From Pseudoroseomonas cervicalis (GTDB taxonomy: Bacteria > Pseudomonadota > Alphaproteobacteria > Acetobacterales > Acetobacteraceae): 64,000 nucleotides of DNA. The DNA lies in the NCBI RefSeq assembly GCF_030818485.1, contig NZ_JAUTAJ010000004.1:3195501-3259500 (forward strand), given 5' to 3'. A program made the translations under genes and the position numbers. Positions 46,251 to 54,514 of this stretch are shown here, piece after piece (position 1 is the first letter of the stretch; every line of letters begins with the position of its first letter). Under the pieces are notes generated by a model, which saw only the letters and a program-made list of their open reading frames with translations, was not told the DNA's origin and searched no databases.

Positions 46251-48311
46251 ATGGCTGTTCCGACCACCAACCCCGCCGCGGCCGCCGCCGATCGCCCCGC
46301 CGCGCCGGCGCCACGGCCCGAAGCGGGGGAGGGGGCGCGCCCGAGGGACCCCGCCGCGGCGCTGCTGAAGCAAGGCGAGGCGCTGGCCGAGGCCGGCGAC
46401 GCGCCGGGACTGCTGGCCTGGCTGGCCGGCCTCACCGATGCCGAGGTGCCGCCGCGCGCCCTGTCGCTGCTGGTGCGCGCCGGCCGCGCGCTGGGCCAGC
46501 CGGCGCTGCTGCGCCGCGCCGTGGCGCTGGGCGGCGATCCCTCCCTGCCGCCCTCGCCGCGCGTGCTGCTGGCCCAGGCGCTGCTGAATGACCGCTCGGC
46601 GGAGGCCGCGCTCGCCGCCTGGCGGGTGCTCTCCGCCGCCCCCGGCCTGTTCGCCTCGGCCTCCGCCCCCAATGCGCTGCGCTGCCTGGCGCTGCTCGGC
46701 CCGCGCCTGCCGCCCGGCGCCGCCCGCCAGGAGGCCGTGGCGCTGCTGGCCGCGCACCGCGACAGCTTCCCCGACCCGGCGGAGCTGGCGGCGCTGGAGG
46801 CGCGGGAGGGGCTGCGCGCCCTGGCGCAGCAGCGCGACTGGGCCGGGCTGTGCCGCCTGGCCGCCACCCTGCCGGATGCGGCGCTGAATGCCGAGGCCAC
46901 CGGCCAGCTGCTGACCGCCGCGCTGCAGACCCGCGACGCCGAGGCGGCGCGGCGGGCCCTGGCGCTGTCGCCGGCCGAGCTGGAAAAGCCCAAGCGCCGC
47001 ATCTGGTACGCCAACCGGCTGCGCATGGCGGGCCTCGGCGAGGCGGCGCTGGCGCTGCTCGACGTGCCGGCGCTGACCGAGGCCACGGATCCCGAGACGC
47101 GCGACGCGCTGCTCGACATGCTGTCGCAATTCCTCGGCAGCGGGGTGCGCGGCGCGCTGGCGCAGTCGCTGCAGGCGCTGGCGGCGCGGCTCTCCGCCCC
47201 GGTCTTCACGGCCGAGGAGATGCCCTTGCCGCCGCCGCTGCTCTCGCCCGCGCCGCCGCGGGACGCCGCGCTGGAGCTGCACGCCGCCCCCGGTGTCTCC
47301 GCCGCGCTGCGCGCCGCCTTCGGCCGGCAGCTGGAGCAGAGCCGCCAGCTGATGCGCCGCCCGCGCGACGAGGCGGCCGGCCTGCCGGCGCGGCCGCGCC
47401 TGCTGCTCTGCCGCGACGTGGCGGTGGACGAGACCGGCCGGGTCTGGGACGCGCAGGGGCGCGTCGCGCCGATCTACCACCGGCTGCTGCCGCCCGACCT
47501 GCCGCCGCTGCCCGAAGGCCCGGCCCTGGCCGAGGCGGTGCTGGCCACCGAGACGCCGCGCAATTTCTACCACTGGTTCGCCGAGGGGCTGCCCGCTTTG
47601 GCCTGGCGGCTGCGCCCGGACGCGCCGCGCCTGCCGATCCTCTACACGCCGCGCATCGAGGGCTTCCTGCGCGCCACCCTCGACCTGCTGGGCGACAGCC
47701 TGGGCGAGGTGCCGGCGCTGCTGCGGGTCGAGGCGCCGCTGCGGGTGGAGCGCGGCTGGATCAGCCCGCGCGGCATGCAGTTCCTCTATCACGCCGAGTA
47801 TTTCGCCGATCTCTACGCCCGGCTGGTGGCGCAGGCGATGCGGCAGGCGGCGCCCGGCGTCAGCGGGCCGCGCCTCTATCTCTCGCGCCGCGACGTGCCG
47901 CGGCGCGGCATCGAGAACGAGGTGGAGCTGGAGGAGGCGCTGCGGCGCCTGGGCTTCACCGTGATGACCTTCCAGGGCGTGCCCCTGGCGCGGCAGATCC
48001 GCGCCTTCCAGGAGGCGGAGGTGGTGGTCTCCCCGCATGGGGCGGGGCTGGCGCATCTGGTGGCGGCGCGGCCGGGGCTGAAGGTGTTCGAGCTGCTGCC
48101 CGCCTGGCCGGGCACCGAGAAGCTGCGCAGCTGCTACAGCCGGGTCTCCGCCTTCCGTGGCCACCACCATGCGATATGGCTGGAGCCGGTGGACCCGGTC
48201 ACCCAGGGCTGGCGGGTGCAGCTGGCGCCGATGCTGGCGGCGCTGCAGCGCTTCCTCGACGCGCCGCGGCCGCAGGGGGCGGGCGGGCCGGCACCGGTGT
48301 CTCCCGGCTGA
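46251..48311 (+). CDS. Large glycosyltransferase family 61 protein with helical N-terminal region
   Basis: The 686-residue protein has a 330-residue Ala/Leu-rich helical-repeat-like N-terminus (for example LLKQGEALAEAGDAPGLLAW) and a C-terminal GT61 domain with TPRNFYHWFAEGLPALAW, RLYLSRRDVPRRGIENE and EVVVSPHGAGLAHLVAA. The GT domain probably adds a sugar to a surface glycan, with the solenoid region for contacts. The ATG at 46224 is an alternative start. It is divergent from the KpsS-like gene and ends 68 bases before tRNA-Trp. Confidence 0.85.
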   Translation: MAVPTTNPAAAAADRPAAPAPRPEAGEGARPRDPAAALLKQGEALAEAGDAPGLLAWLAGLTDAEVPPRALSLLVRAGRALGQPALLRRAVALGGDPSLPPSPRVLLAQALLNDRSAEAALAAWRVLSAAPGLFASASAPNALRCLALLGPRLPPGAARQEAVALLAAHRDSFPDPAELAALEAREGLRALAQQRDWAGLCRLAATLPDAALNAEATGQLLTAALQTRDAEAARRALALSPAELEKPKRRIWYANRLRMAGLGEAALALLDVPALTEATDPETRDALLDMLSQFLGSGVRGALAQSLQALAARLSAPVFTAEEMPLPPPLLSPAPPRDAALELHAAPGVSAALRAAFGRQLEQSRQLMRRPRDEAAGLPARPRLLLCRDVAVDETGRVWDAQGRVAPIYHRLLPPDLPPLPEGPALAEAVLATETPRNFYHWFAEGLPALAWRLRPDAPRLPILYTPRIEGFLRATLDLLGDSLGEVPALLRVEAPLRVERGWISPRGMQFLYHAEYFADLYARLVAQAMRQAAPGVSGPRLYLSRRDVPRRGIENEVELEEALRRLGFTVMTFQGVPLARQIRAFQEAEVVVSPHGAGLAHLVAARPGLKVFELLPAWPGTEKLRSCYSRVSAFRGHHHAIWLEPVDPVTQGWRVQLAPMLAALQRFLDAPRPQGAGGPAPVSPG

Positions 48312-48322
48312 TTCCTGCCTCT

Positions 48323-48351
48323 CGACAGGGCGGCGGCCCTCGCCTATAGAC
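48323..48351 (+). promoter_or_regulatory. Promoter of tRNA-Trp/secE/nusG
   Basis: TCGACA (48323-48328), a 17-base spacer and TATAGA (48346-48351), about 29 bases upstream of tRNA-Trp. The position just after the inserted GT61 gene lets the housekeeping genes be expressed independently. Confidence 0.7.
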
Positions 48352-48379
48352 GCCTCCTCGCGCAGCGTTGGCGCCGCGC

Positions 48380-48456
48380 AGGGGCGTAGCTCAATTGGCT
48401 AGAGCGCCGGTCTCCAAAACCGGAGGTTGGGGGTTCGAGACCCTCCGCCCCTGCCA
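48380..48456 (+). tRNA. tRNA-Trp (CCA)
   Basis: The acceptor stem AGGGGCG pairs with CGCCCCT, with discriminator G and encoded CCA. The anticodon stem CCGGT/ACCGG has loop CTCCAAA (anticodon CCA), and the T-loop is TTCGAGA. It lies upstream of secE, as in most proteobacteria. Confidence 0.97.
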
Positions 48457-48625
48457 GTGGCGCGGATCCGCATCCCTCGGGGGCGGTGTCCTTGCCCTCG
48501 CCGTGCGCGGCCGGGTCTTGCGGGGTGGCTCCGGTCCGGATGCCGCCCGCGAAGCGTTTCCCACGGACCATTCCGGTCGGAACCTCCAGCCTGGACCAGT
48601 CCGGCAACCAGTTAGGGTAGCGATT

Positions 48626-48823
48626 TTGGCGAAGCTCGATCCCGCGCTGTTCATCCGCGATGTGCGGCAGGAGGTGGCCCGTGTCACCTGGCCGACCCGC
48701 AAGGAGACGCTGATCACCACCGGCCTGGTGCTGGCCCTGTCCGCCCTGGCCGCCGTGTTCTTCCTGCTGACCGACAAGCTCATCCAGTTCCTGGTGAGCC
48801 TGCTGTTCGGCTTCGGCGCGTAA
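48626..48823 (+). CDS. secE: Preprotein translocase subunit SecE
   Basis: The 65-residue single-helix SecE stabilises SecY in the Sec translocon. It has the amphipathic DVRQEVARVTWPTRKETL and one membrane helix (about 31-58). The start is TTG at 48626; no ATG lies in frame before the conserved region, and AGGG precedes it. nusG starts 15 bases downstream. Confidence 0.93.
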   Translation: MAKLDPALFIRDVRQEVARVTWPTRKETLITTGLVLALSALAAVFFLLTDKLIQFLVSLLFGFGA

Positions 48824-48838
48824 GACGGAGCGAGATCC

Positions 48839-49375
48839 ATGGCCGACATGAAGTGGTACGTCGTTCACGTCTATTCGGGCTTCGAGAAGAAGATCGCGCA
48901 GCAGCTCAAGGAGCAGGCGGCGCAGAAGGGGCTGGCCGACCAGATCGGCGACATCCTCGTCCCCTCCGAGGAGGTGACCGAGGTGCGCCGCGGCCAGAAG
49001 GTCAATTCGGAGCGCAAATTCTTCCCCGGCTATGTGCTGGTGAAGATGGCGATGACCGATGAGGCCTGGCACCTGGTCAAGGACACGCCCAAGGTCACCG
49101 GCTTCCTCGGCGCCCGCAACCGCCCGAGCCCGATCTCGGAAGCCGAGGCGCAGCGCATCGTCCGCCAAGTGCAGGAAGGCGTCGACAAGCCGAAGCGCCC
49201 CGCCGTGGTGTTCGAGGTGGGCGAGCAGGTGCGGGTCGCCGATGGCCCCTTCACCAGCTTCAATGGCACGATCGAGGAAGTCGACGAGGAGCGCGGCCGC
49301 GTGAAGGTCTCGGTCTCCATCTTCGGCCGCGCCACCCCGGTCGAGCTGGAATACGCCCAGGTCGAGAAGGTCTGA
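48839..49375 (+). CDS. nusG: Transcription termination/antitermination factor NusG
   Basis: The 178-residue protein has the NGN domain ([38 protein letters not shown]) and a C-terminal KOW domain ([19 protein letters not shown]). NusG binds RNA polymerase and links it to Rho or the ribosome. It follows secE in the standard order, but the next gene is not rplK: about 5.1 kb of other genes intervene. Confidence 0.98.
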   Translation: MADMKWYVVHVYSGFEKKIAQQLKEQAAQKGLADQIGDILVPSEEVTEVRRGQKVNSERKFFPGYVLVKMAMTDEAWHLVKDTPKVTGFLGARNRPSPISEAEAQRIVRQVQEGVDKPKRPAVVFEVGEQVRVADGPFTSFNGTIEEVDEERGRVKVSVSIFGRATPVELEYAQVEKV

Positions 49376-49382
49376 GACCTGC

Positions 49383-49910
49383 ATGCGCGCCCTGCTGCGG
49401 CGGGCGCGCGACTCCTGGGAGAGGCTGCTGGCCTCTCCCGGCGGGCCATCCAAGGTGGCCCTCGGCATCGCCGCCGGCGCCGCCGCGGCGATGCTGCCGG
49501 CCTTCGGGCTGCACCTGATCTTCGCCGCCGGTTTCGCGTGGGCGCTGCGCGGCAGCCTGCCCGTGGCCGCCGCCACCTGCCTGGCCTTCGGCAACCCGCT
49601 CACCCATGCCGTGCTGCTGCCCACCGAATACGCCATCGGCCGGGTGCTGCTGCCGCCCTCCGTCGAATTCCTGCCCGAGCATGGCCCGGCCTGGCTGATG
49701 GCCACGCTGCCGGCCGCCGAGGAGACGCTGCTGGGTGGCCTGGTGCTGGCGGTGGTGGTGGGCGGGGTCGCCTATGCCGCTGCGCGGCGCTGGGGAGGCG
49801 CTGCCTCCCCAGACAAACCCGATGATATCTGGGGAGGCTCCGCCTCCCCAGACCCCTCCGCCGGGGGGACAGGGTCCCCCCGGACCCCGCCCTCAGCAGG
49901 CACCAACTGA
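49383..49910 (+). CDS. DUF2062 membrane protein with a repeat-encoded C-terminus
   Basis: The 175-residue protein carries a DUF2062 domain (PF09835): KVALGIAAGAAAAMLPAFG, a FAWALRGSLPVAAATCLAFGNPLTH membrane region and a last helix (about 114-135). The final 40 residues (from about 136, GGAASPDKPDD onward) are encoded by the dispersed hairpin repeat starting at 49790, so the natural stop was probably lost or replaced. It lies 7 bases after nusG and may be co-transcribed with it. Confidence 0.88.
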   Translation: MRALLRRARDSWERLLASPGGPSKVALGIAAGAAAAMLPAFGLHLIFAAGFAWALRGSLPVAAATCLAFGNPLTHAVLLPTEYAIGRVLLPPSVEFLPEHGPAWLMATLPAAEETLLGGLVLAVVVGGVAYAAARRWGGAASPDKPDDIWGGSASPDPSAGGTGSPRTPPSAGTN

Positions 49911-49968
49911 AGGCGGGGTCCGGGGTGGCCCTGCCACCCCGGCGGGGTTCCAGGGGCGGAGCCCCTGG
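49790..49968. repeat. Composite GC-hairpin repeat array (copy 4)
   Basis: Five perfect hairpins with 3-nt loops in a row: CTGGGGAGGC/GCT (49790-49812), CTGGGGAGGC/TCC (49829-49851), CCGGGGGGAC/AGG (49861-49883), CCGGGGTGGC/CCT (49920-49942) and CCAGGGGC/GGA (49950-49968). The second and third match the element at 1332-1386 and the fourth matches 9760-9782. The array spans the end of the DUF2062 gene and the gap to the convergent HlyD gene, and may serve as its terminator. Confidence 0.8.
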
Positions 49969-49971
49969 CCC

Positions 49972-50835
49972 TCACTCCTCGACCACGCTGACCGTCGCCG
50001 TCCGCCCCGGGATCAGCAGCAGCCCTTCCGGCACCTCCTCCAGCTTCACCCGCACCGGCACGCGCTGCGCCAGCCGCACCCAGGAGAAGGTGGGGTTCAC
50101 ATTGGCCACCAGCCCGGCGCTGCGCTCGCGGTCCGCGATGCCGCCGGCGATGCTCTCGACATGGCCCTGGAGCACGCGCGGATCGCCCATCAGCGTCACC
50201 CGCACCCGGTCGCCGGGATGGATGCGGGCCAGCTTCGTCTCCTCGAAATAGCCCTGCACATGCAGGCTGCCGGCATCGACCAGCGCCATCACCGCGCTGC
50301 CGGCCGAGACATAGGCGCCGGGCCGCAGCGTCAGGTTGGTGATGATGCCGGCGGCGGGGGCGTGGATCTCGGTGCGCGCCAGGTTCAGCCGCGCCAGCTC
50401 GCGCGCCGCTTCCGCCTCCTGCAGCGCCGCGGCGGCGGTGGCCGCGTCGGAATGCGCCTGCTCCTGCCGCTGCTGCGAGACGATGCCGGCATCCAGCCGG
50501 TCATAGCGCCGCTCGTCGCGCCGGGCGCGCTCCAGCGAGGCGGCGCGGCTTGCCACCACCGCCTCGGCCTGCTGCAGCGCCAGGGCGAAGCGGGCCTGGT
50601 CCAGCCGGAACAGCGGCTGGCCCTTCTCCACCACGGCATTGTCCTGCACCAGCACCTCGGCCACGAAGCCGGAGACGTCGGGCGCCACGCCGATGATGTC
50701 GGCGCGCACCCGCCCGTCCCGCGTCCAGGGCGCCTCCATGTAGTAGCGCCAGAGCTCCAGCGCCGCGAGCAGCGCGGCGGCGACCAGCAGCAGGGTGACG
50801 ACGATCCGGATGAACCGGGCGAAGAGGGGCTTCAT
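49972..50835 (-). CDS. HlyD/EmrA-type periplasmic adaptor of the FUSC efflux system (AaeA-like)
   Basis: The 287-residue membrane fusion protein has one N-terminal membrane helix (about 10-28), the lipoyl-like halves (RADIIGVAPDVSGFVAEVLV and ARTEIHAPAAGIITNL), a helical hairpin between them and a C-terminal beta-barrel. With FUSC and DUF1656 proteins it forms an AaeAB-like pump for aromatic acids or similar compounds. Its start overlaps the DUF1656 stop by four bases. Confidence 0.92.
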   Translation of the reverse strand: MKPLFARFIRIVVTLLLVAAALLAALELWRYYMEAPWTRDGRVRADIIGVAPDVSGFVAEVLVQDNAVVEKGQPLFRLDQARFALALQQAEAVVASRAASLERARRDERRYDRLDAGIVSQQRQEQAHSDAATAAAALQEAEAARELARLNLARTEIHAPAAGIITNLTLRPGAYVSAGSAVMALVDAGSLHVQGYFEETKLARIHPGDRVRVTLMGDPRVLQGHVESIAGGIADRERSAGLVANVNPTFSWVRLAQRVPVRVKLEEVPEGLLLIPGRTATVSVVEE

Positions 50836-51041
50836 CGGGAGAGGCTTTCAGCCAGGGCGGCCACACCGCCCAGCAGCAGGAGGTAGAGGGCGAAGTCGAA
50901 GAGCGGCGCGTGCCAGATCCAGCGATAGGCGCCGAGCGCCAGCAGGGCGCGGCGCAGCAGCGCGGTCAGCGGCAGGGCCAGCGCCGCCCAGACCAGCAGG
51001 GCGGGCAGGTAGATGCCGTAGAGGTCGATTTCGGCGATCAT
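50832..51041 (-). CDS. DUF1656 small membrane protein (AaeX-like)
   Basis: The 69-residue protein has two membrane helices and the family start MIAEIDLYGIYLPALLVWAA. DUF1656 (PF07869) proteins regularly sit between FUSC and HlyD genes in AaeXAB-type efflux operons; the role is unknown. It overlaps both neighbours by four bases. Confidence 0.92.
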   Translation of the reverse strand: MIAEIDLYGIYLPALLVWAALALPLTALLRRALLALGAYRWIWHAPLFDFALYLLLLGGVAALAESLSR

Positions 51042-53083
51042 GCGGGCAGGCTTTCGGTGGCCCCTGGGGCGGGGCCGGCGGTGAAGGGGGAGGTGGCCTC
51101 CGGGAACAGCGCCATGCGCAGCCCGCCGAGCGACAGCGCCGCCTGGCGCGCCGCGCGGCCGGGCGCCCCGGCCGCCGCCAGCAGCGCGGCGTCGAGCCGC
51201 GCCAGCAGGGTGTCGCGCGGCAGCTGGCCGCGCGCCTCGGCGGCCAGCGCCGCCAGCGCCGCCTCCAGCGCGGCGCGCGGCGCGGCGGGCAGGGCGGGCA
51301 GCTGCTCGCGCAGCCGCAGCAGGTTCAGCGCGGCGCGCAGATCGGCCAGCTCGGAGACCGGCACGGCGCGCGCATCCACCGCCTGCAGCCTTGCGGCCAG
51401 CGCCTCGAACCGGTCGAGCATGACGCCGAGGATATGGCGCAGCTCGGCCGGCGCGCGGCCCTCGGCCAGCCGGGCCAGGTCCTGGCGGTCGGCCCGTGCC
51501 AGGCGGCGGACCCGCCAGGCGACGCCCAGCGAGCGGAGCAGCCGCACCGTCAGCAGGGCGAGCGCCAGCCCGCCCAGCGTGGCCAGGCCGCCATCCGCCC
51601 AGGCGGCGAAATCGGCGCTGTAGGTCTCCTGCAGGTTGATCACCGCCGGCACGGTCGCGGCGACGGCGAGCGCGGGCGCCATCAGCGCCGGCTGCGCCAT
51701 CAGCGCGCCGGCCGGGAGATAGACCACGGCCAGCACCAGCAGCAGCAGCGGGAAGCCGTCGATGCGCGGCAGGACGACGAACTGGTACAGCCCGGCCAGC
51801 AGCACGGCGATGCCGGCGCCCAGGATGAACTGGCGCAGCGCCGGCGCCGGGTCGTCCAACTGGGCAAAGATGCAGAGCGCGACGCCCGACATCATGGCGA
51901 GGCTGGCGCCATGCGCCCAGCCGGTGCCGATCCACAGCGCGCAGCCGATCAGCAGCGCCAGCGCCGCCGCGCCACCGGACAGCGCCACCAGCAGCGGGTC
52001 GACATGCCCGGGCGGGCGGGTGGCGTTGTCGGGGGTGGCGTCGGCCGGGCGCTCGGCCTGCAGCCGGTCGACCAGCACCAGGCATTCGCGCCAATGCGCC
52101 AGCAGCTCGCGCAGCCGCTCCAGCAGCCCGTCGCGCAGCAGCGCCGTCCAGGGATCGGGGGAGGCGAGGGGGTGCGAGGCCGCCTCCTCCAGCCGCGCCT
52201 CCAGCCGCTGCACCTTCAGCCGCTGCGCCGCATCCGGCGCGGCGCCGGCCGAGCCCGTCATCCAGCCGGCGATGTCGGCCTGCAGCGTGGCCAGCGCCGC
52301 GGCGGCCTCCGGGTCCAGCGTGGCCAGGGCGCGGTTGCGTTCGCCGATGGCGGTCAGCAGGGTGGGCAGGGCGCGGGCATGCTCATGCAGCCGCCCGGCC
52401 CAGAGCAGGGGGGCGCGGCGGCTGCGCGCCTCGTAGCGCGCCTGCTGGAACAGGGCGGAGAGCGCCGCGCCATCGCGCGCCACGCGGCGGCGCTCGGCGG
52501 CGAAGCGGTCCGGATCGTGCGGGCGGGTCAGGCTGTCCTCGGCCAGCCGCGCCAGATCGGCCAGCCAGGCGCGGCTGGCCGCCAGCAGGCGCGGCGCGCC
52601 ATGCTGCGGAAACAGCACGCCATGCATCAGCCAGGCGCAGAGGATGCCGAGCCCGATCTCGATCATGCGCGAGATGGCGGTGTCGAACACCGTGCCGGGC
52701 TGGTCGACGATGGGGAAGCAGATCAGCGCCGCGGTGTAGCCGGACAGCATGAAGGCATAGGCGCGCGGCGTCGGGTCGTAGAAGGAGGCGGCGAGGCAGA
52801 GGCCGAGCCACAGCGCCAGGGCGAGGGCGAAGAGCGGCGGCGCCGCGATCAGCAGCGGCAGCGCCAGGATCGAGAAGATGCCGCCGCACAGCGTGCCGGC
52901 CAGCCGCCACAGCGCCTTGGCGCGCAGCGCGCCGGAGAAGGGCTGCGCCACGATGTAGACGGTGGCCATCGCCCAGTAGGGGCGCGGCAGGTCGAGCGAG
53001 AAGGCGATCCACAGCGCCAGCGCCGCCGCGGCGAAGCTGCGCGCCGAATAGAGCCAGTCGGCCAGGATGGGCAGGCGCGGCAT
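51038..53083 (-). CDS. FUSC family efflux transporter (AaeB-like)
   Basis: The 681-residue protein has two blocks of five to six membrane helices (about 15-165 and 355-520), each followed by a cytoplasmic helical region: the fusaric-acid-resistance architecture. SLDLPRPYWAMATVYIVAQP and the RLAGTLCGG segment are typical. The substrate is probably an aromatic carboxylic acid or antimicrobial, by family only. Its start overlaps the MarR regulator stop, and DUF1656 and HlyD genes follow in the same transcript. Confidence 0.92.
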   Translation of the reverse strand: MPRLPILADWLYSARSFAAAALALWIAFSLDLPRPYWAMATVYIVAQPFSGALRAKALWRLAGTLCGGIFSILALPLLIAAPPLFALALALWLGLCLAASFYDPTPRAYAFMLSGYTAALICFPIVDQPGTVFDTAISRMIEIGLGILCAWLMHGVLFPQHGAPRLLAASRAWLADLARLAEDSLTRPHDPDRFAAERRRVARDGAALSALFQQARYEARSRRAPLLWAGRLHEHARALPTLLTAIGERNRALATLDPEAAAALATLQADIAGWMTGSAGAAPDAAQRLKVQRLEARLEEAASHPLASPDPWTALLRDGLLERLRELLAHWRECLVLVDRLQAERPADATPDNATRPPGHVDPLLVALSGGAAALALLIGCALWIGTGWAHGASLAMMSGVALCIFAQLDDPAPALRQFILGAGIAVLLAGLYQFVVLPRIDGFPLLLLVLAVVYLPAGALMAQPALMAPALAVAATVPAVINLQETYSADFAAWADGGLATLGGLALALLTVRLLRSLGVAWRVRRLARADRQDLARLAEGRAPAELRHILGVMLDRFEALAARLQAVDARAVPVSELADLRAALNLLRLREQLPALPAAPRAALEAALAALAAEARGQLPRDTLLARLDAALLAAAGAPGRAARQAALSLGGLRMALFPEATSPFTAGPAPGATESLPA

Positions 53084-53559
53084 CAGGCGAAGCCCCCCGT
53101 CGGGCAGCCGAGCCTGGCCGCCATCGTCTCCAGCACCCGCAGCGCGGCGGCGATGTCGTCCGGGTCGCTCTCGCCCAGCAGCTCGGCGCGCAGCGCGTCC
53201 AGCGCGGCGGTGGCCTTCTCGCCGACCTGGCTGCCCAGCTCGGTCAGGTGCAGGGTGCGGGCGCGGCGATCGGCCGGGTCGGCGCGGCGCTCGACCAGGC
53301 CGGCCCCGGCCAGATGGTCGACCAGCGGCACCAGCGAGGGCTGCTCGATGCCCAGCGCCGCGGCCAGCCGGCCCTGGCGGCAGCCTTCCCCGGCATGGTC
53401 GCGCAGCAGCAGCAGCGCCAGCCCCGTGGCGTGGCTGAGGCCGAGCGGCGCCAGCCGCAGATCGGCCTCGCGCCGCCAGGCCCGGGTGACGGCGATGAAA
53501 TGCCCGCCGAAGCGGCGATACAGTTCGGGGAGGGCGAGGGGATCCATGGCCAGATACAT
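53083..53559 (-). CDS. MarR-family transcriptional regulator of the efflux operon
   Basis: The 158-residue winged-helix regulator has LGLSHATGLALLLLRDHAGEG, the recognition helix IEQPSLVPLVDHLAGAGLVERR and the wing DRRARTLHLTELG, all MarR signatures. It heads the MarR-FUSC-DUF1656-HlyD operon with overlapping genes. A perfect 15-bp palindrome lies four bases before its start codon, so it is likely an autorepressor relieved by the pumped compound. MDPLALPEL at 53547 is an alternative start. Confidence 0.93.
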   Translation of the reverse strand: MYLAMDPLALPELYRRFGGHFIAVTRAWRREADLRLAPLGLSHATGLALLLLRDHAGEGCRQGRLAAALGIEQPSLVPLVDHLAGAGLVERRADPADRRARTLHLTELGSQVGEKATAALDALRAELLGESDPDDIAAALRVLETMAARLGCPTGGFA

Positions 53560-53563
53560 AGAG

Positions 53564-53578
53564 CCCTAATGATTAGGG
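53564..53578. promoter_or_regulatory. Palindromic operator of the MarR/efflux operon
   Basis: CCCTAATGATTAGGG is a perfect 7-1-7 palindrome immediately upstream of the MarR start. It includes the ribosome site AGGG, so repressor binding would block both transcription and start access. Confidence 0.65.
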
Positions 53579-53744
53579 GCCAGTGAATTTGCGCCGCGTC
53601 CCCGGCATGGCTGAGCCGCCGCCTTCGCGGTGGGCCGTTTCCGGGAGGCCGCCCGCCGCCGGGCGATGCGCGCGGCCTGGGCAGGGAACCCTGGGTGGCC
53701 GGGGCCGGTTGCGGTTGCAGGCAACCTGACCTGGGAGAGAGCTC

Positions 53745-54260
53745 ATGCAACGACGCGTCATCATGACCGGCCTGGCCGGCGCCGCCCTGCTGCCGCTGAC
53801 GGCGGCCTCCGGCCTGGCCCAGCCGGCGCCGGGCATGGCCGCCCCCGGCGCCGACGGGCTGGCGCCCTGGCGGCTGCGGGTGCTGGCCGGCGGCGTCTTC
53901 TCCATGCGGAGCAGCGCCCTGGCGGCCGAGCGCGCCCGCACCCCGGCGGTGCGCGCCTTCGCGCATTTCGAGACCGCCGAGCAGGAAGGCCTGCTGCGCG
54001 CCATGCAGCTGGCCGGGCTGCCGGTGCCGGCCCAGGTGCCGCTGCCGGGCGAGGCGCTGCAGGAGCTGCAGGCCCTGCAAACCCTGCAGGGCGGGGAATT
54101 CGAGCGCCGCTACCTGGCCGGCCAGACGGCGACGCATGAGGCGCTGCTGCAGGCGCAGCAGGCGCTGCTCACCGGCGGCCTGCCGCCGGAGCGGGTGATC
54201 GCCGCCCTGGCGGTGCCCGGCATCGAGCAGCATATCGCCATGCTGCGCGGCATCGGCTAA
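53745..54260 (+). CDS. DUF4142 domain secreted protein
   Basis: The 171-residue protein has a signal peptide (about 1-25, ending GLAQ) and a helical DUF4142 (PF13628) domain: [21 protein letters not shown], then a [19 protein letters not shown] helix pair. DUF4142 proteins are ferritin-like-fold periplasmic proteins of unknown function, often stress-related. It sits alone between the efflux operon and rplK. The His/Glu pattern is not a clear metal site. Confidence 0.82.
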   Translation: MQRRVIMTGLAGAALLPLTAASGLAQPAPGMAAPGADGLAPWRLRVLAGGVFSMRSSALAAERARTPAVRAFAHFETAEQEGLLRAMQLAGLPVPAQVPLPGEALQELQALQTLQGGEFERRYLAGQTATHEALLQAQQALLTGGLPPERVIAALAVPGIEQHIAMLRGIG

Positions 54261-54352
54261 GGCCGGGCCGGCCGCGTCCCCGCCCGCCGGCCTCCCCGGC
54301 GCCGGGCGGGGCGCGGCGGGCCAGCCATGCGCAGGGCGGGGTTCAGAGGCGT

Positions 54353-54382
54353 CTGGACTCTCGCCGGCGGGACCTGTATAGG
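54353..54382 (+). promoter_or_regulatory. Putative promoter of rplK-rplA
   Basis: CTGGAC (54353-54358), an 18-base spacer and TATAGG (54377-54382) with an upstream TG. Its position, about 130 bases before rplK, suits the ribosomal protein operon now separated from nusG. Confidence 0.5.
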
Positions 54383-54514
54383 CCCGCCTCCGCCGTGACA
54401 CTCCTGTGGCGCGCGATGTTGCGCGCACGGAAGGTTGCGGCGTTTTTGTCAGGGACGCGGGAGGCCCGGCCAGGGCCGACAGCACCGCGCACCTCTGAAC
54501 GCAGAGGACGTAAC

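Noticed and set aside
50795-53569. A 924-residue open frame on the plus strand opposite FUSC/MarR
   Set aside because: It is antisense to clear FUSC, DUF1656 and MarR genes and reads as Arg/Gly/Gln-rich low-complexity sequence, a normal by-product of very high GC.
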